A stretch of 64,000 nucleotides of DNA. It comes from Isoetes taiwanensis (taxonomy: Eukaryota > Streptophyta > Lycopodiopsida > Isoetales > Isoetaceae). The stretch covers positions 5,975,079-6,039,078 of the forward strand of contig JAJEKV010000036.1 of assembly GCA_021234155.1 (NCBI GenBank), given 5' to 3'. Position 1 is the first letter of the stretch; each line of letters starts with the position of its first letter. The position numbers and the translations under genes were made by a program. This document shows positions 48,666 through 60,122 of this stretch, one piece after another. A model generated the notes under the pieces. That model worked only from the letters and a program-made list of their open reading frames with translations, was not told the DNA's origin and made no database searches.

Positions 48666-50069
48666 GGCCTAAAACCCTAACCCTAGGCCTCTTTCCAGCC
48701 CTAGCACCCGTGAGACTCACTTTACTGCTCAAACCCGCTTCAACATCATTTGTCAGGGCATAGACCGGTGCAAAGAGCCCCAAAGCAGGTAAACTCGCTC
48801 TTGGAGCAAGACCAAAGATCACGAGAGTCAAGACCATGGAGGCACATGAATCTGAGGGAGAGCTTCGTGAGCAGGTATGTAGGATAGTAGTTAGATAGCT
48901 CATCCGAATTAGCATTCCACCTGTGCTAGTATCTTGTATCTAGAGTAGAGCCATCCTAGAACCTCGTGATTTAACATCTTGAACCCTAATCAACGAACCC
49001 TAACCATTAGTTAGATTGTATGATTAGGTTAAGATGTTCTTCTTATGATTATTCTCATGATATGATGATTATGTGATGATGGTTGATCATGGTTGCTCCT
49101 CTTGTATTGGGAAGGGGGGGTAGAGACCTAGGGCCATATGTAGTATGTTCCTAGAGTAGATCCCTTTAGTTCCTATTAGATGCTGCCTCGTGCATAGGAG
49201 CCCACCAGCTATCGAGGCTATGATATGGCTCAGCACCACACAACGGGCTAGAGGGAATGTGGAGGGAGGATCCCCGCCGAAAGTGGGGGCTTCGGGATCC
49301 CATAGTGAGCTAGGGCTTATGGTCGGTCCACTTTGCGGTGGGCGGCATGGGTCCGACACCTCCCGGGCAATGGTGTCGCCTTCCTGAGCCGCAAGTATTG
49401 GCTTGGCTCTCGCTTTGGGGGTTAAGTCGGTACGAATCGCGGTGTCGCCACGCATTCTCTAGCCGCCCACCTGAACCCCTAGACCCCGGGAAGGGGAGAT
49501 GCAACCCTTCCCGCCTCATCGACCGTGGAGATGCAACCTAGAGTAGTCCCGATGGGTGATGCCATGGGATTGCGATCCTAAGGCTAGAGTCATGCCGTGA
49601 GCCTGATTTAGCCCATCCGCAAAGTATGCACAGGAGGGGCGGATGGAGTGGCCAACCCTAGCCATTGTTCTATGCCAACCCTCGCCATTGCCATGACTTG
49701 TCCGCTTCTATCTTGAGGTTTTAGCTTGGCCGGTCATCCTCCCACGAAGTCCGAGCCGGGTAGGAGCTCTCATGTTTTACTTGCTTGTGTTTATCATCTT
49801 TGTATTGGTATATGTGTGATGCACTACCCTTCGAGGTAGTATTTATGTATGTTGATGCTAGTTCTCGACGGTTATCGCCTCACTGCTATAGGAGCCCATA
49901 GGGGAAGGGCGGCGCGAAGACACCTTCGTGGTCCCCTCCCCGCGACCGGGGTCACCTCGAGAGTGCGGGTAGATTTAAGGGCCCGTGCGGCGGTTGTTGA
50001 ACCGACGGGATTTCCTCGCCGAAAGTGTACCTACCGGGTGCCGATGTTTAGCAGGTGGAGCTGCCACAA

Positions 50070-50086
50070 TGGTATCGTGAGCAATG
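50070..50086 (+). promoter_or_regulatory. Primer-binding site, initiator tRNA-Met type
   Basis: 'tggtatcgtgagcaatg' starts 2 nt after the LTR. The normal plant site is TGGTATCAGAGC, complementary to the 3' end of initiator tRNA-Met. Here CAGAG is replaced by CGTGAG. The second element at 63157 keeps CAGAG, so the change is local or an error. Confidence 0.85.
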
Positions 50087-50642
50087 TTCTTGGTTGACCA
50101 GAACTAGCACTCGACCATAACCATGAAAGTAGTCTAACAAGCCTATAGGAGGTGTGAAATAAACATTTCCACCGCTGAACCATGTAAAATAGGAGAAAAA
50201 TTTTTCCTAGGTAGTGGGTCGACTTAGGTTAAGTGTTAGACGAAGGAATGAGTAAGTCAAATTCATCTTCTAGTAAATTTGGAGGAAAATTATGCATCTG
50301 ATCAAATTTCACCTAAAATGGGTCAAGAATCATACCAATCTGAGACCCGAAAGTGAAAAATGGCGAAATCCATAATTAGCACTTCAAACCATTAGAAAAT
50401 TCGAAAAATTTTAGGTATAATACGAATTAATACAGATTAATACATATCTTAATAATTAAATAATTACTAAATATGGTGTAATTAATAGGGGGCTAATAAA
50501 TAGGGGTAATTATGGTGGGAGAATATTCCTAGGGACCCTCCTTTTAAATATCCGACACCTCATTCTCTTCTCCAACCTTTCACCTCCACCTCTCTCTTGC
50601 TCAAAAATTTTTACGCCACCCATTTCCCCCGAACCACAAGAC

Positions 50643-50810
50643 ATGGCACGCACCAAGCAAACCTACAGAAGATCGCCCCTAGGCCCACCCTCTCCATGGC
50701 GCAGCAAAGCAGGGCGGCACGCCAAGAAGGTCCCCGAACACCTTCTACCGGCCAGCGACGAGGAGTCCCCGCCAAAGCAGCAGAAGAAGCAAATAAGACT
50801 CCTTCCATGA
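50643..50810 (+). CDS. Short basic ORF with histone H3-like N-terminus
   Basis: A 55-codon ORF in the leader upstream of gag. It starts MARTKQTYRRS. Histone H3 starts MARTKQTARKS, so 9 of 11 positions match, including Lys4, with Tyr for Ala7 and Arg for Lys9. The rest is basic and Pro/Ser-rich ('RSKAGRHAKKVPEH'), then has 'SDEESPPKQQKKQ'. After the TGA at 50808 another frame continues to 51043 with Arg/Glu-rich sequence, so the original protein was probably longer. It may be the N-terminus of gag or of a separate leader protein. A frame-shifted overlapping frame (50597-51043) looks less protein-like at its start. The sequence match is clear and its meaning is inference. Confidence 0.55.
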   Translation: MARTKQTYRRSPLGPPSPWRSKAGRHAKKVPEHLLPASDEESPPKQQKKQIRLLP

Positions 50811-51951
50811 TGCCGAGGAGAGTCCCAGCAGCAGCTCTCCCATCGGCAGGTACTCAGAGAACCGGCGAGTCTCGCCATTTCGGGCCCTCGGACACCGAGG
50901 TGGAAGAAGAGGTGGAAGAACAGCACAACAACAGTAGAGGAAGCGGTCCTTCAAAGACCAAAGAAGAAGGGCAAGGAGAAAGTCACGGAGTGGCCGGGAG
51001 GAGAGGGGCCGCCAGGGAAGAAGAGGGAGCGGAGCGGAGTTGAGGCAGCAGGAAATGAGAACGAAAGAGGAAGAACGATGGGCCTCACGGACCATCGCCA
51101 TAGAGGAGCCTCGAGGAAAGAGGAGGCACAGGAGGGCTGTAGAGGGAGAAGAGGAGGAGGAGCAAAGATCGTGACCCCGACGCCAGCCACCCTACCCTGT
51201 GGCCGTAACCACCAAAAGTGGTGAAGAAGCGTATGGGGGAGGGCATTCAAGGCCCGACAGATCGCTAATTTAAGCGTAAAAATGGCGCGATATAAGGAGT
51301 ACCTCCGCCGCTGGACGAGGTACAATGATTGGTATTGCCGCCAGAGGTGCAAATGGATTGTGGAGGGCGGCAGGCCAAGAAGAACCAGCCCAAGCCACCC
51401 CCACCTAGACCGAAAAACCCAAGAGGGTTCACCACGGGCCAACAAAGACGCACGCCGGGTGTTTAGGGAGATTAAGCACTTCCGCATGTGCACAAATCTC
51501 CGATAAGGAAGGCGCCTCTTCGAAGCCGCCTCCTTAGGGAAGTAATGCAGAGTTCCTGACCGATTATAGGGTTACCCCTCTAATGACCCGGCCCCGCAAG
51601 AGGTCACCGGGCAGCTGGTGCAGCCTCTTCGAGGAAGGGAACCTTCAGCAATCCATGCTAAGCGAGTCACCCTCATGCCAAAGGACATTCACTTAGCACC
51701 TGAGGATCCAGGAGAGGCCCTAGGCCTCAAATTTTGTAAATTTTGTTAGAAAAGTTAAATTTTCATGTAACTATGTTTTTATTAATATAAAAGTTATTTT
51801 CCCCCTCATTAATTAAAAAAATGTTGATGCTTGAAATTTAGGAAATAGAACCCAATTGTGGTAGAATTCTTCATAGCATGCTTAGGAATACCCTAGAAAT
51901 CATAACTACAACGAAAATTTGGCAAAAAAATCATCAAAAAGCAAAAATTTG

Positions 51952-52161
51952 GGCCAACCGGTGAGACCGCTGCCAATGGCCTCGGCCGCCGCGACGCTGC
52001 TGCGCGATTCACCCGACTGCCCCAAAAACATGCTTTTAGATGTCGGGCTTTGCTCAAAATAAGTTGCTAGTTAGCTTAGAATCGCCCAATTAGCCATGTT
52101 AGCATCTTGAAATTCCCAAAAATCACCAAAAATGGCTCCAAAATAGGCCAACCGGTGAGAC
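51952..52161 (+). repeat. Direct repeat in the element's leader
   Basis: 'ggccaaccggtgagac' occurs exactly at 51952-51967 and 52146-52161. Both are preceded by 'aaaatttgg' or 'aaaatagg'-like words and followed by 'gattcaccc'. The period is about 194 bp. Confidence 0.75.
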
Positions 52162-52522
52162 TCACGCCAAACGCTGTCATAGGCCAAGACGCTGGAGGCC
52201 ATCCGCTGATTCACCCGGTCAGCCCATTTTTGACCCAAATTAGCCAAATTTGATCCAACAAATTGCCATGTAGTGTTTTTTGCTTTGTTTTGCTTAAATT
52301 TGCACTTCATGGTAGTTCATTTGACACCCGAGCCATAGAACCAAGGCCGCCTTAGGTAGGTACCTTTTTTGCACGAAACCCCGAGGTCACCCATAGTCTA
52401 TAAAAATAGGTCTCATTTGCCATTTTTCCTTCTACAGAATCCGCCCCCAAAATTTCTTTAGGCGATTTTCTCAAACCCCACCGATCTTTTGCAAGCCATT
52501 TTCTCGACCCCTTTCCTACTCA

Positions 52523-53975
52523 ATGGCGCCAAAGAACTTTGAGAGATGGTACAATGCCGCAAGCCATATCCATCAGCTTCCTATAGATCAAGCCTTCTCT
52601 CAGTTCGACCACTTGTTTGATCTCGCATGCAACTCGACTAGAACACCCTACTACACGTATATTATGTGCCAATATGACCAGCAAAGTCCCCGCCTTTGGG
52701 AAGTTAGATCGCCCCTAGGGAGGGAATTGGGTTTCTCTTGAGTCACTCACCCAAGCCTTAAGTCGAGAGTTGGGAGGATCCAAAGGCAAGAAGCAACTAT
52801 GGATAGGACTAGGACCATGCCCGATTACATGACCCGGCAGACACAATATAGGTACCTTTCGCCCCGCATAGCCCTTTGCCCTTTTCATGCACTATAAGTC
52901 AATCAACAAAGTAGGGGAACCTTCGTTCAGCCCTTAGACTTAGCGCCACTTGATACCCGTAGGGGCCCGTGATCAAATCCTCGAACATAGAGTCCTCCGC
53001 CTATGAATACCATGGCACGACGTCAGGGGCACCATCTCCTCAGATCCATGAAGACTACGAGCGCAGCTAGGGGAGCAAAACCCGTAATGGGAGAGCAGGA
53101 GGCAACAAGGATGCAGAGGTACATGTCGAGGCACGACGAACGACATCGAAGAGCTACCGAGCCCCCTGGCCTAAGATCACATCTCTCCGCCGATAGTCAT
53201 CGACGGGAGGAGTATATTTTTGCAAACCACATCCTCAACTTGTCTTATTGCCGTGAAATGTGGTCTTCGAATTGACGAAGCTATTGGGCATGATAGCACA
53301 TGGGAAGAGCGCAGACTTCATCGACTACTCATACCGTGAGATTCCAAGGAGTCATGAGAGACACTCTTATGCGGGGGAGACAATGTCGGATATAGCAGCC
53401 TATCGCCAGATAAGGGAGATCTATCGACAAAGAGAACCTATCATCTCGAAGGAGGAGTTCCAGCAGATACGAGCACACTCTACAAAACCAGGAGGGGCCC
53501 AAGCTCAAGCCCACCGCCCGAGCCAGAGCATGAGGGAAGGGTCCAAAGAAGATCAACCCGACAACGCAACCAAAGATGTGGAGAGATCATGAAGATCTTA
53601 TCGGCAGTGGATGCCTACTACGGGCGCGCCCAAAGGAAGGGCACCGGATCGCGAGGTACGTGGAAGGGCACGACTTCGCTACTATCTTCCAGCCCCTCAC
53701 CAAGGGCAAATGATAGTCTTCCACAAGGAGTTCAGCCCAAGGGGAAAGAACTGCGGGCACTTCTCATAGCGCCTCGCCGGGCAAAGATTCAAGATATACC
53801 ATGCCGACCACATCATCCTTTTCAACAGGTCGCCGCAGCCCCATTGCCTCGACTTTGCGAGGGGGGGCACCTTAGGGATGCAACACTTTCGCTGGTAGCA
53901 AAGAATAAAGACTTAACTTCCAACCCCGAGATGGCCCGAGCACTTGAAGGAAGATCGACAAGGAACATCTTATGA
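52523..53975 (+). pseudogene. Leader/extra ORF region of the element, unassigned
   Basis: Four consecutive + frames (52523-52741, 53003-53275, 53260-53592, 53589-53975) look like one protein broken by indels. The second and third are highly charged, with many Arg, Glu and His. No gag or pol motif is seen. The first starts 'MAPKNFERWYNAASHIHQL'. In large Ty3 elements an additional ORF between the LTR and gag is sometimes present, and this may be one. It could also be an atypical gag N-terminus. Confidence 0.4.
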
Positions 53976-54236
53976 ACCCCTGCAAAGGCCTCCGATCTGT
54001 GGATGTCAAGAACTTCTTCAAAGCCGAGGCCATTGAATAGTTGTAAAATTTTCTTAAGTTGTGTGCTAAATGTTTTCTTGTACCCATTGTGCTAAGACAT
54101 ACCCTATCATGTAATCATTATGTTAATGGCTATTAACCGCTTTATAAATGCAAAGCTTTGTATGATTTCTTTATAACTAATAAAGATAATTCATTTACAA
54201 GTAAGATTGATCAACATCTAACCCAAATAACATGTA

Positions 54237-55500
54237 TTGATGATCAATCCTTGCAAAGAAGGAACTCAAGTGCGTGATCTCAAGACCAAAGACCGACAAC
54301 GAATTGGATACCAAGGAATTTGTTTGGCAGAGAACAAGAAGACTTCGAAAGGTGATATGTCACCAGAGGCAAACAACGCAAGGTTGGTGCGTATGAGGAA
54401 CCGTGATGCAACACCTCATCAACCGGGCGACACCTCCTCGATGAACGCGACAGAAGATGGTCCTCCACCTCCACCTTGTGTTCCTCCTGGTGATGAAGGC
54501 CCCAAAAGCAGAAGGGGAGGGCAAACTGTGGGAACGCCGTGGATAGGAGAAGGAAGAGAAGAACCAGAGCCCATCATCATCTAGCTCCAACCATCGACAG
54601 CTTCTTCCAAAGGGGGACAGCTTAGTCCGGACAAATAACCGGCTACATCTAGAGCAAGGAAAAGGGCAAGAAAGACTGATGACTATCGAAAAAGGTGGAT
54701 AGTGCTATGAGCAACGATGGAAGACAAGGAAGCCGGGCCGCCTCTCGGGAAAGACAGATCGCATGGAGGTCAAGCATGGCTTGATGAAATGGAAGAATTT
54801 GGTAACTCCTACTGGGTATGAAAGACAAGGACATAGGGAAAGTTGTTACAAAATAACCTTATTGGACCGCAAGGATCCGTGGAAGGGATATGCTAAGTCT
54901 AACAAGTCAAGAGGAACAATTGCGTGTTTAAGACCTTCAAAGAAGGCTTTCCGTAGCACTATGTGCCAAGGTCTCATACTAGTAGACAGATCCAAAGAGC
55001 TTTTACAGTGCTGAATCGTGGTAGCTTATCGCTGGCTAAGCATACCAAGAATTCATGAGGCTTAGGCTCCATGTTCCCGGAGTCTCGAAAGGCAAGCAAA
55101 GGGATACCTACATTGAGGGGTTGAACAAAGAATATCAAGAGGCTTGTTAGAGCAATCAACCCAAGGTCAGCTTGGTGTGAGGCCAAGATAAAGCTATAAG
55201 TTTGAGGAGGCACCAAAGAACTCCAAAGCAGAGAAGCAAATAACCTTCGTGGGTAAGAGTTCGTGGCGATCGTGGGCAATATCGGTAAGCAATCAGCACC
55301 CACACCATCGAGGCCAAAGAAAGGTAAGAGTCGTAACAAAGCTTTTGGGGACCGTAGCCACGTAATGCATCGGGGCAGTTTTAAGCCGCCTCCTAGATAG
55401 TCCCGGGCAAGGAAAAGAGACAAGAATGCATTGAGAAAAAGTTATGTTTCAAAGCTTCCAGCCTGTGGCAATCAACGATGATTGCCCATTCGCCATGCAA
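54237..55500 (+). pseudogene. gag remnant with zinc-knuckle trace
   Basis: The frame at 54237-54584 ends in a Pro-rich stretch ('PPPPPC') like the N-terminus of chromoviral gag. Later pieces (54763-55014) are Lys/Arg-rich. Near 55440-55495 a broken CCHC zinc-knuckle can be discerned: 'LCFK' followed by a Gln/Pro-rich piece and 'DDCPFAM' in a neighbouring frame, where the second Cys and the His are lost to indels. Gag packages the element RNA in cytoplasmic particles. The capsid core itself is too broken to outline. Confidence 0.5.
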
Positions 55501-55559
55501 AAGTTCCTTGGCGTAACTTGTGGATTGGGACTCCCAACGTAGTTTTATCGAGGACGACC

Positions 55560-55990
55560 ACCACCAGCAGAGGCCCGTGGACTTCATAGATGGTGAGTGC
55601 CACATATGTGCAAACATTGAGACAGTGATATTGAGAATCACCGACCACATCGCTACCGATGGGATCATAGATAGTAATCCATAATGTAGTCCCTCATAGA
55701 TACGTAGCTCTCACAATTTTGCATCTCTTAGGTTGGCTGCTCTAATGAAGAACAAGGTATTGAAGTCTAAGCCAAGGCCAAGAGTTATGGCAAACGCCCA
55801 TTCGCACACTAAGGGGCGGAGAATCATCTTTGACATAGACCTTAGTGGGGCTAAGGGCCGATGGGGGCGAAGTCATGGATATCGGAAGATACGATCTTAT
55901 AGTGGGGATGGAATTTTTGAAGCCAGCCAAAGCCATGATTGATTGCGACCGAACGAAGTCACCATGACGGCACTCGTGACGGCAAAGAAA
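55560..55990 (+). pseudogene. Aspartic protease domain remnant
   Basis: The clearest trace is 'YDLIVGMEFLKPAKAMIDC' at 55890-55945, which matches the C-terminal flap block of Ty3/gypsy proteases (consensus ILGMDWL..y.a.IDC). The catalytic D-S/T-G should lie around 55600 and is not readable in one frame. The enzyme would cut the Gag-Pol polyprotein. Confidence 0.65.
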
Positions 55991-56159
55991 TTGATAGTGA
56001 AAGGTAAGAAGCTAGATTCTCCCATGCAAAGGTATCTCTTTGAAGCAGCCTAAGGAAGAGTATAGAAAGGAATAAGGTGGACTACATCTTGAGGATGGAA
56101 TCAGCTTGAGCCGTGCAAGCAGATGGAAGTGACCCAAAGGGAAATCAATTGCCCAGCAG

Positions 56160-56930
56160 ATAGCAAGGCTTATTTCCGAAGTTCAAGGATGTATTTCCTG
56201 ATGAAACCCGCAAATGCCACCTTATAGGGTGTGGAATGAGATCACGCTGGCTCCGTGATGCTTAAGCCTACCAAGAAGGCCATATAGAATGAGCACCCCG
56301 TAATTGATTGAGCTCAAGAAGCAGCTTCAGAATTGCTTGAGCTTGGCTTTATAAGAGCAAGTGTGTCTCCTTTCTGAGCACCTATACTTTTGTGAAGAAG
56401 AAAGATGGGAGCTTAAGAATGTGTGATAGACTATCGCCACCAATAAGCGCATTTATAAAGAACAAATATGCATTGCCAAGGGCGCGATGATCTAATGGAC
56501 CAGCCATAAGGAGCAAAGGTATTCTCTAAAATTGATTTGAGGTCGATACCATCGATAAGAATAAAAGAAGAGGATATCCATAAGACCGCTTTAACGCTGG
56601 TATGGTCATTTTGAGTTTACAAGAATGCCCTTTGACTATCGAACGCCCAAAGAACGCTTATGCGCCATGAACGACATCTTCGTGAGACTTCTGGATGAGT
56701 TTGTTATTGTCTTCATTCTACATTCTAATCTACAGCAAGTCCCTCGAGGAGCATTGTCAAAGATCTCGTGAAAAGTGTTGGAGAAGTTGAGACGCCATCT
56801 GCTGTATGGGGAAGCTCTCCAAGTGCCACTTTGCAACAGTGCCGAAAGTGGAATATTTGGGGCATGTTGTAACATCCGAGGGAATCTCCACAGATCCATC
56901 TAAGATTGAGGCAATAGTTGATTGGCCAGC
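56160..56930 (+). pseudogene. Reverse transcriptase domain remnant
   Basis: Blocks in Ty3/gypsy order: a Pro/Tyr/Arg-Met-Ser piece near 56270-56300, 'FVKKK' near 56392, an 'IDYR'-like site, 'FSKIDL' near 56525, 'FEFTRMPF' at 56610-56632, 'FVIVFI' at 56698-56716 and 'SKSLEEHC' at 56734-56757, then 'KVEYLGHVV' near 56850. Between FVIVFI and ILIYSKS the two catalytic Asp codons are missing, replaced by 'ctac'. At least one indel falls in nearly every block. Confidence 0.8.
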
Positions 56931-57099
56931 CCAAGGAATGTGGCGTAAGTAAGAAGCTTTCTGGTTGGCGGATATTACGTAAAAGTTCGTGAAGGACTTT
57001 GCTAAGTGGGCCCCTCCGGCTTGACCTCACCAAGGCCAAGAAGATTAAGGATTGGACTAGTCATTGGTTAGAGAAAGTCCAAGCTTCCTTCGAGAAGCT

Positions 57100-57480
57100 T
57101 AAGGAGGTTTTAACAACAAAGACCAAAGCTTGTTCTCTCCTGATCCGAGTAAAGATAAGTTGGTAGCAACAGATGCAAGTAAGATAGCAACAGAGCGCCT
57201 TGATGCAAGAAGGAAGGGTAGTCGCCACGACTCAAGAAGATGAACGACGCCGAACAACGCTACCCAACCCATGATCGAGCTGCTAGCCATTGTCGTGGCA
57301 TTAAGGATATGGAGGCATTATTTGTCGGGAGGAAGTTTCAGCTGGATACCGATCACCGTAGTCCGCAGCAATATCTTTTACCCACCCACCCTCAATTTAA
57401 GGCAAAGGAGGTGGATGGAATTTCTTGAGGAGTATGATTTTGATATTGTATATAAGCCCGCAAGCTTAATGTTGTAGCAG
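57100..57480 (+). pseudogene. RNase H domain remnant
   Basis: 'LVATDAS' at 57161-57181 holds the first catalytic Asp region. 'RRWMEFLEEYDFDIVYKP' (about 57408-57462) is the typical end of the Ty3/gypsy RNase H/tether region. 'LLAIVVALRIWRHYL' lies between them at 57275-57320. The frame breaks between these blocks. Confidence 0.8.
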
Positions 57481-57639
57481 ATGCCCTCCGTGAGACCATT
57501 TCGTATAAGGACGATTGTAATGCGATTTCCACTTTTTCGAAAGTGAGTTTGGCAAGAAGATTGAGGAGTCCTTGCCAACCGATGTGGACTTCAAGGAGGT
57601 GTGGGAAAGCCTCCCAAGGAAGCCGTAACAGATAAAGAG

Positions 57640-58440
57640 CGGGAAGCCTTCAAGCATTATAAGAAGGAAGGCAACCTTTGTATCACAAGCATAAGTTGTG
57701 TGTGCCCGAATCATCGAGTAAGGAAGCTAATTCTTCATGACACACATAATGTTCAATAGCAGGCATGTTGGCTTCATGAAGACATATTTTCAAGATTCAA
57801 GTAGTTACTTCGCCGAATGAAGAGGCGATAGCTGCATATATTCGGATTGCCGCTATGTCACAGACCAAAGCGAGCAACTTCGATTCCGTGTGCTTTAGAG
57901 CCATTGGGGTGCCAAATGGCGGGGAGGTCATAAGCATGGATTTCATTACAGGGCTCCCTAGAACTCTTCGAGGCAAGGATGCGCTGATGGTTGTCGAGAT
58001 AAGTTATCTAAGATGGCACATTTTGTGCCTTGCAAGACTACCGACACCGCATTAGATAATCGCCAAGTTATTTGTAAGGGAGATTTTAGACTCCATGGCA
58101 TGCCTCGAGATAATATCCGATAGAGATTCTAAGTTTATGAGTGCCTTTTGGCAGAACTCTTTAGCACCATTCGCACTAAGCTCTCCATGAGCACCCGCAT
58201 ATATCATCCCCAAACAGATGGCCGACGGAGAGGACGAATCGATCATTGAAGACATGCTTCGGGTTATGTGTGGAATAAGCAGTCCAAGTGGGATGAGTAC
58301 ATCCACTTGGTGGAATTCGCCACAATAGTGCTGCAAGAGTCATCTCGATGTCTCCTTTCATGGTAAATTACGGGTACCAAAGCTGCTTAACCCCGACACC
58401 GGCACAATCCTCGCGGTCGAAGGTGGAAGTATCCCAAACA
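57640..58440 (+). pseudogene. Integrase domain remnant
   Basis: The His pair of the zinc-binding domain is seen near 57735-57745 ('HDTH') and later 'HVGF'. The catalytic core begins 'SMDFITGLPRT' at 57932-57964 (first Asp) and continues with 'SKMAHFVPCKTTDTA' near 58003-58050. 'SDRDSKFMS' (58116-58142) carries the second Asp. 'YHPQTDG' lies near 58200-58220 and the Glu helix follows in broken frames. Integrase joins the DNA copy to the host genome, and the TTTTA duplication at the LTR ends is its footprint. Confidence 0.8.
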
Positions 58441-58779
58441 GATGTTAGGGGATATGCAGCAGAATAGTGGAAGAAGTAAGGGGCTACTTATTGGCAGCAA
58501 GAAGTCGGCGTAAGAGTGTAGCCGATGCTACGTGACCGTAAGAGAGTTCAAGGTAGGCGATAGCGCTTGGTTGAAGATCAAGGTGAAGCAAGCCAAGCTC
58601 TCGAATTGGGAGTTGTAAGAAGCTTGCCCCTAGGTGGGCTGGTCCGCTCAAGATTTTGGAGAGAGGGGCTCCCAAGCCTACAAGTTGGATCTTCCTACCC
58701 ATCTCAAAGTTCACAAGGTCTTCCACGAAGTTTATTAAAAAGGCACAATCCTAACCCCGAGGAGGTTTTGGATACTCCA

Positions 58780-58980
58780 ACCTTGTTGGAAATGACTGAG
58801 GAGCAAGTAGAAATAGTGCCCGAATTGCTTCTTGATAAGTCATTCAAGAAGACTAGGAGGTCTCGCCTCCAATATTTGGTTAAGGGAAGCAATTACCCGT
58901 GGAAGATGCACATGGGTATTGAAGCAAGATTTAGAGAAGCAATACCCGCATTTATGAAGGAGTTTGATGGGCGCCGCCTC
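58780..58980 (+). pseudogene. Chromodomain remnant at the integrase C-terminus
   Basis: Within the frame 58567-59019 the sequence has 'RRSRLQYLVKG' (58855-58890) and then 'FREAIPAFMKEFDG' (58930-58970). Chromodomains read roughly (R/K)..YLVKW.GY....TWE followed by an acidic helix. The Trp after YLVK is altered to Gly-Ser-Asn by an apparent indel and TWE is not readable. Chromoviral chromodomains bind methylated histone H3 and direct integration. Upstream, 'FKVGD.AWLK' (about 58545-58580) is the usual GPY/F-side start. Confidence 0.65.
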
Positions 58981-59100
58981 CCACTTGGTCGAATTCTCAC
59001 TTGCCGTGTGGTTAGCTAGTATGTTGTTAGTTAGCCTTAAGCCCCGGCGCATGCATTCTAGTTAGTAGGGTGCATGTGCCAGAACCTTGGATCGTGTGGG

Positions 59101-59420
59101 GCGATGATGGGATACGCCTTTAGGGCATTCTCTAGGCCACACGCACCAAGAGGTGCACATGACCATTAGGGTCATGTGAGTGAGGAATGAGGCATGGTGC
59201 GCGATGATGGGACATCGATCGGATGATCTCTATGCCACGATGCGGGGTACGCACACTTGGCCGTAGGAGGGTCATGGTGAAAGTTAAAGTGATCATGCGC
59301 GATGATGGGATCGCGGAGACGCTCCCTAGCTTCAAAGGCCCGTGGGGCATGATGTGCACTAGGGGTACTTTCACCGGCAACCGAAAAGCAAGGTAGCACT
59401 TGATCATGGGCAATGATGGG
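59101..59420 (+). repeat. Four-copy degenerate tandem repeat, about 100 bp
   Basis: 'gcgatgatggga' starts at 59101, 59201 and 59299, and 'gcaatgatggga' at 59410. Each is preceded by 'catg' or similar and followed by about 90 bp of diverged sequence. It lies in the 3' untranslated region between the chromodomain and polypurine tract. Confidence 0.75.
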
Positions 59421-59863
59421 AGCATCTTAAATGATCCTTAAGCTCAAACCGAAGGGCCATGATCTTGGGCAAGGTAGTAGGACAACCTTGAGTCAAGAGT
59501 TCTACCAAGGAGGTAAGGGGGTGGTCCCCAAAACCACAAATCATTAACTAAACTAACGTAATGTGCTCCTTTTGCAGGCAAGTAGAAGGTGGACTTCAAC
59601 GAGGAGCGCATTACGAGAAGATAGGGGGAGCCATAATTTAGATTATGAACCCTAATAACTCTTATAATAATGTTTGAATTATCGTAAGAAATAATCCGTT
59701 AAAGGCTATATAATTTTGTATAAGTACAAATATAGCCTAAATTTTGACTTGAACTAATAAAACTTGATTACTATAATAAACTAAAGGTTATGACATGTTG
59801 TTCCTTGTGCAGGCATAAGGTAGGTTCGTCACCTTAGCGCAATGCTGAGGACAACATTGTCCT

Positions 59864-59876
59864 AAGGGGGGGAGAA
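59864..59876 (+). promoter_or_regulatory. Polypurine tract
   Basis: 'aagggggggagaa' directly abuts the 3' LTR start TGTGACGG. It primes plus-strand DNA synthesis in LTR retroelements. Confidence 0.9.
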
Positions 59877-59877
59877 T

Positions 59878-59931
59878 GTGACGGTCCAGGGGAATATACG
59901 CCATAAATACGTATATTCCTGGATCCGTCAC
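59878..59931. repeat. LTR-terminal hairpin, right copy
   Basis: Identical in sequence to 48421-48474. In the element RNA this copy lies just after the polypurine tract in U3. Confidence 0.85.
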
Positions 59932-60116
59932 CATACAAGTCTATCTTCATAGCCTTGTATACCATAGATTGTGGCACTAGGGGGCATGGCCAAGTTATTC
60001 TCATAACTTAGCCAACCATAGGTTAGACCATTATCCACGTGGCCTTAACCTATTGGGCACCCGCCACACGGGACTCACCCGATTGGTGCCACGTGGCATC
60101 CTAGGTGGACCTAACT

Positions 60117-60122
60117 TATATA
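60117..60122 (+). promoter_or_regulatory. TATA box of the 3' LTR
   Basis: 'tatata' in the same context as in the 5' LTR, about 240 bp from the LTR start. From this copy, transcription would read outward toward 61574, antisense to the KCS exon. Confidence 0.55.

Larger units (their letters stand above)
48420..50068 (+). repeat. 5' long terminal repeat
   Basis: Begins TGTGACGG and ends GCCACA. It matches 59877-61508 along its whole length (1649 versus 1632 bp). Differences are mostly short indels. It contains a TATA box, a terminal hairpin and a GC-rich second half. Confidence 0.95.

Noticed and set aside
50745-51493. Minus-strand frames of 118 and 180 codons in the Ty3 leader
   Set aside because: They lie antisense to the GC-rich leader ORF of the element, and their open length follows from purine richness on +.
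55231-55423. Minus-strand 149-codon frame (54974-55423) as a host gene
   Set aside because: It lies antisense to gag and lacks any motif. The + strand carries the zinc-knuckle trace at the same place.
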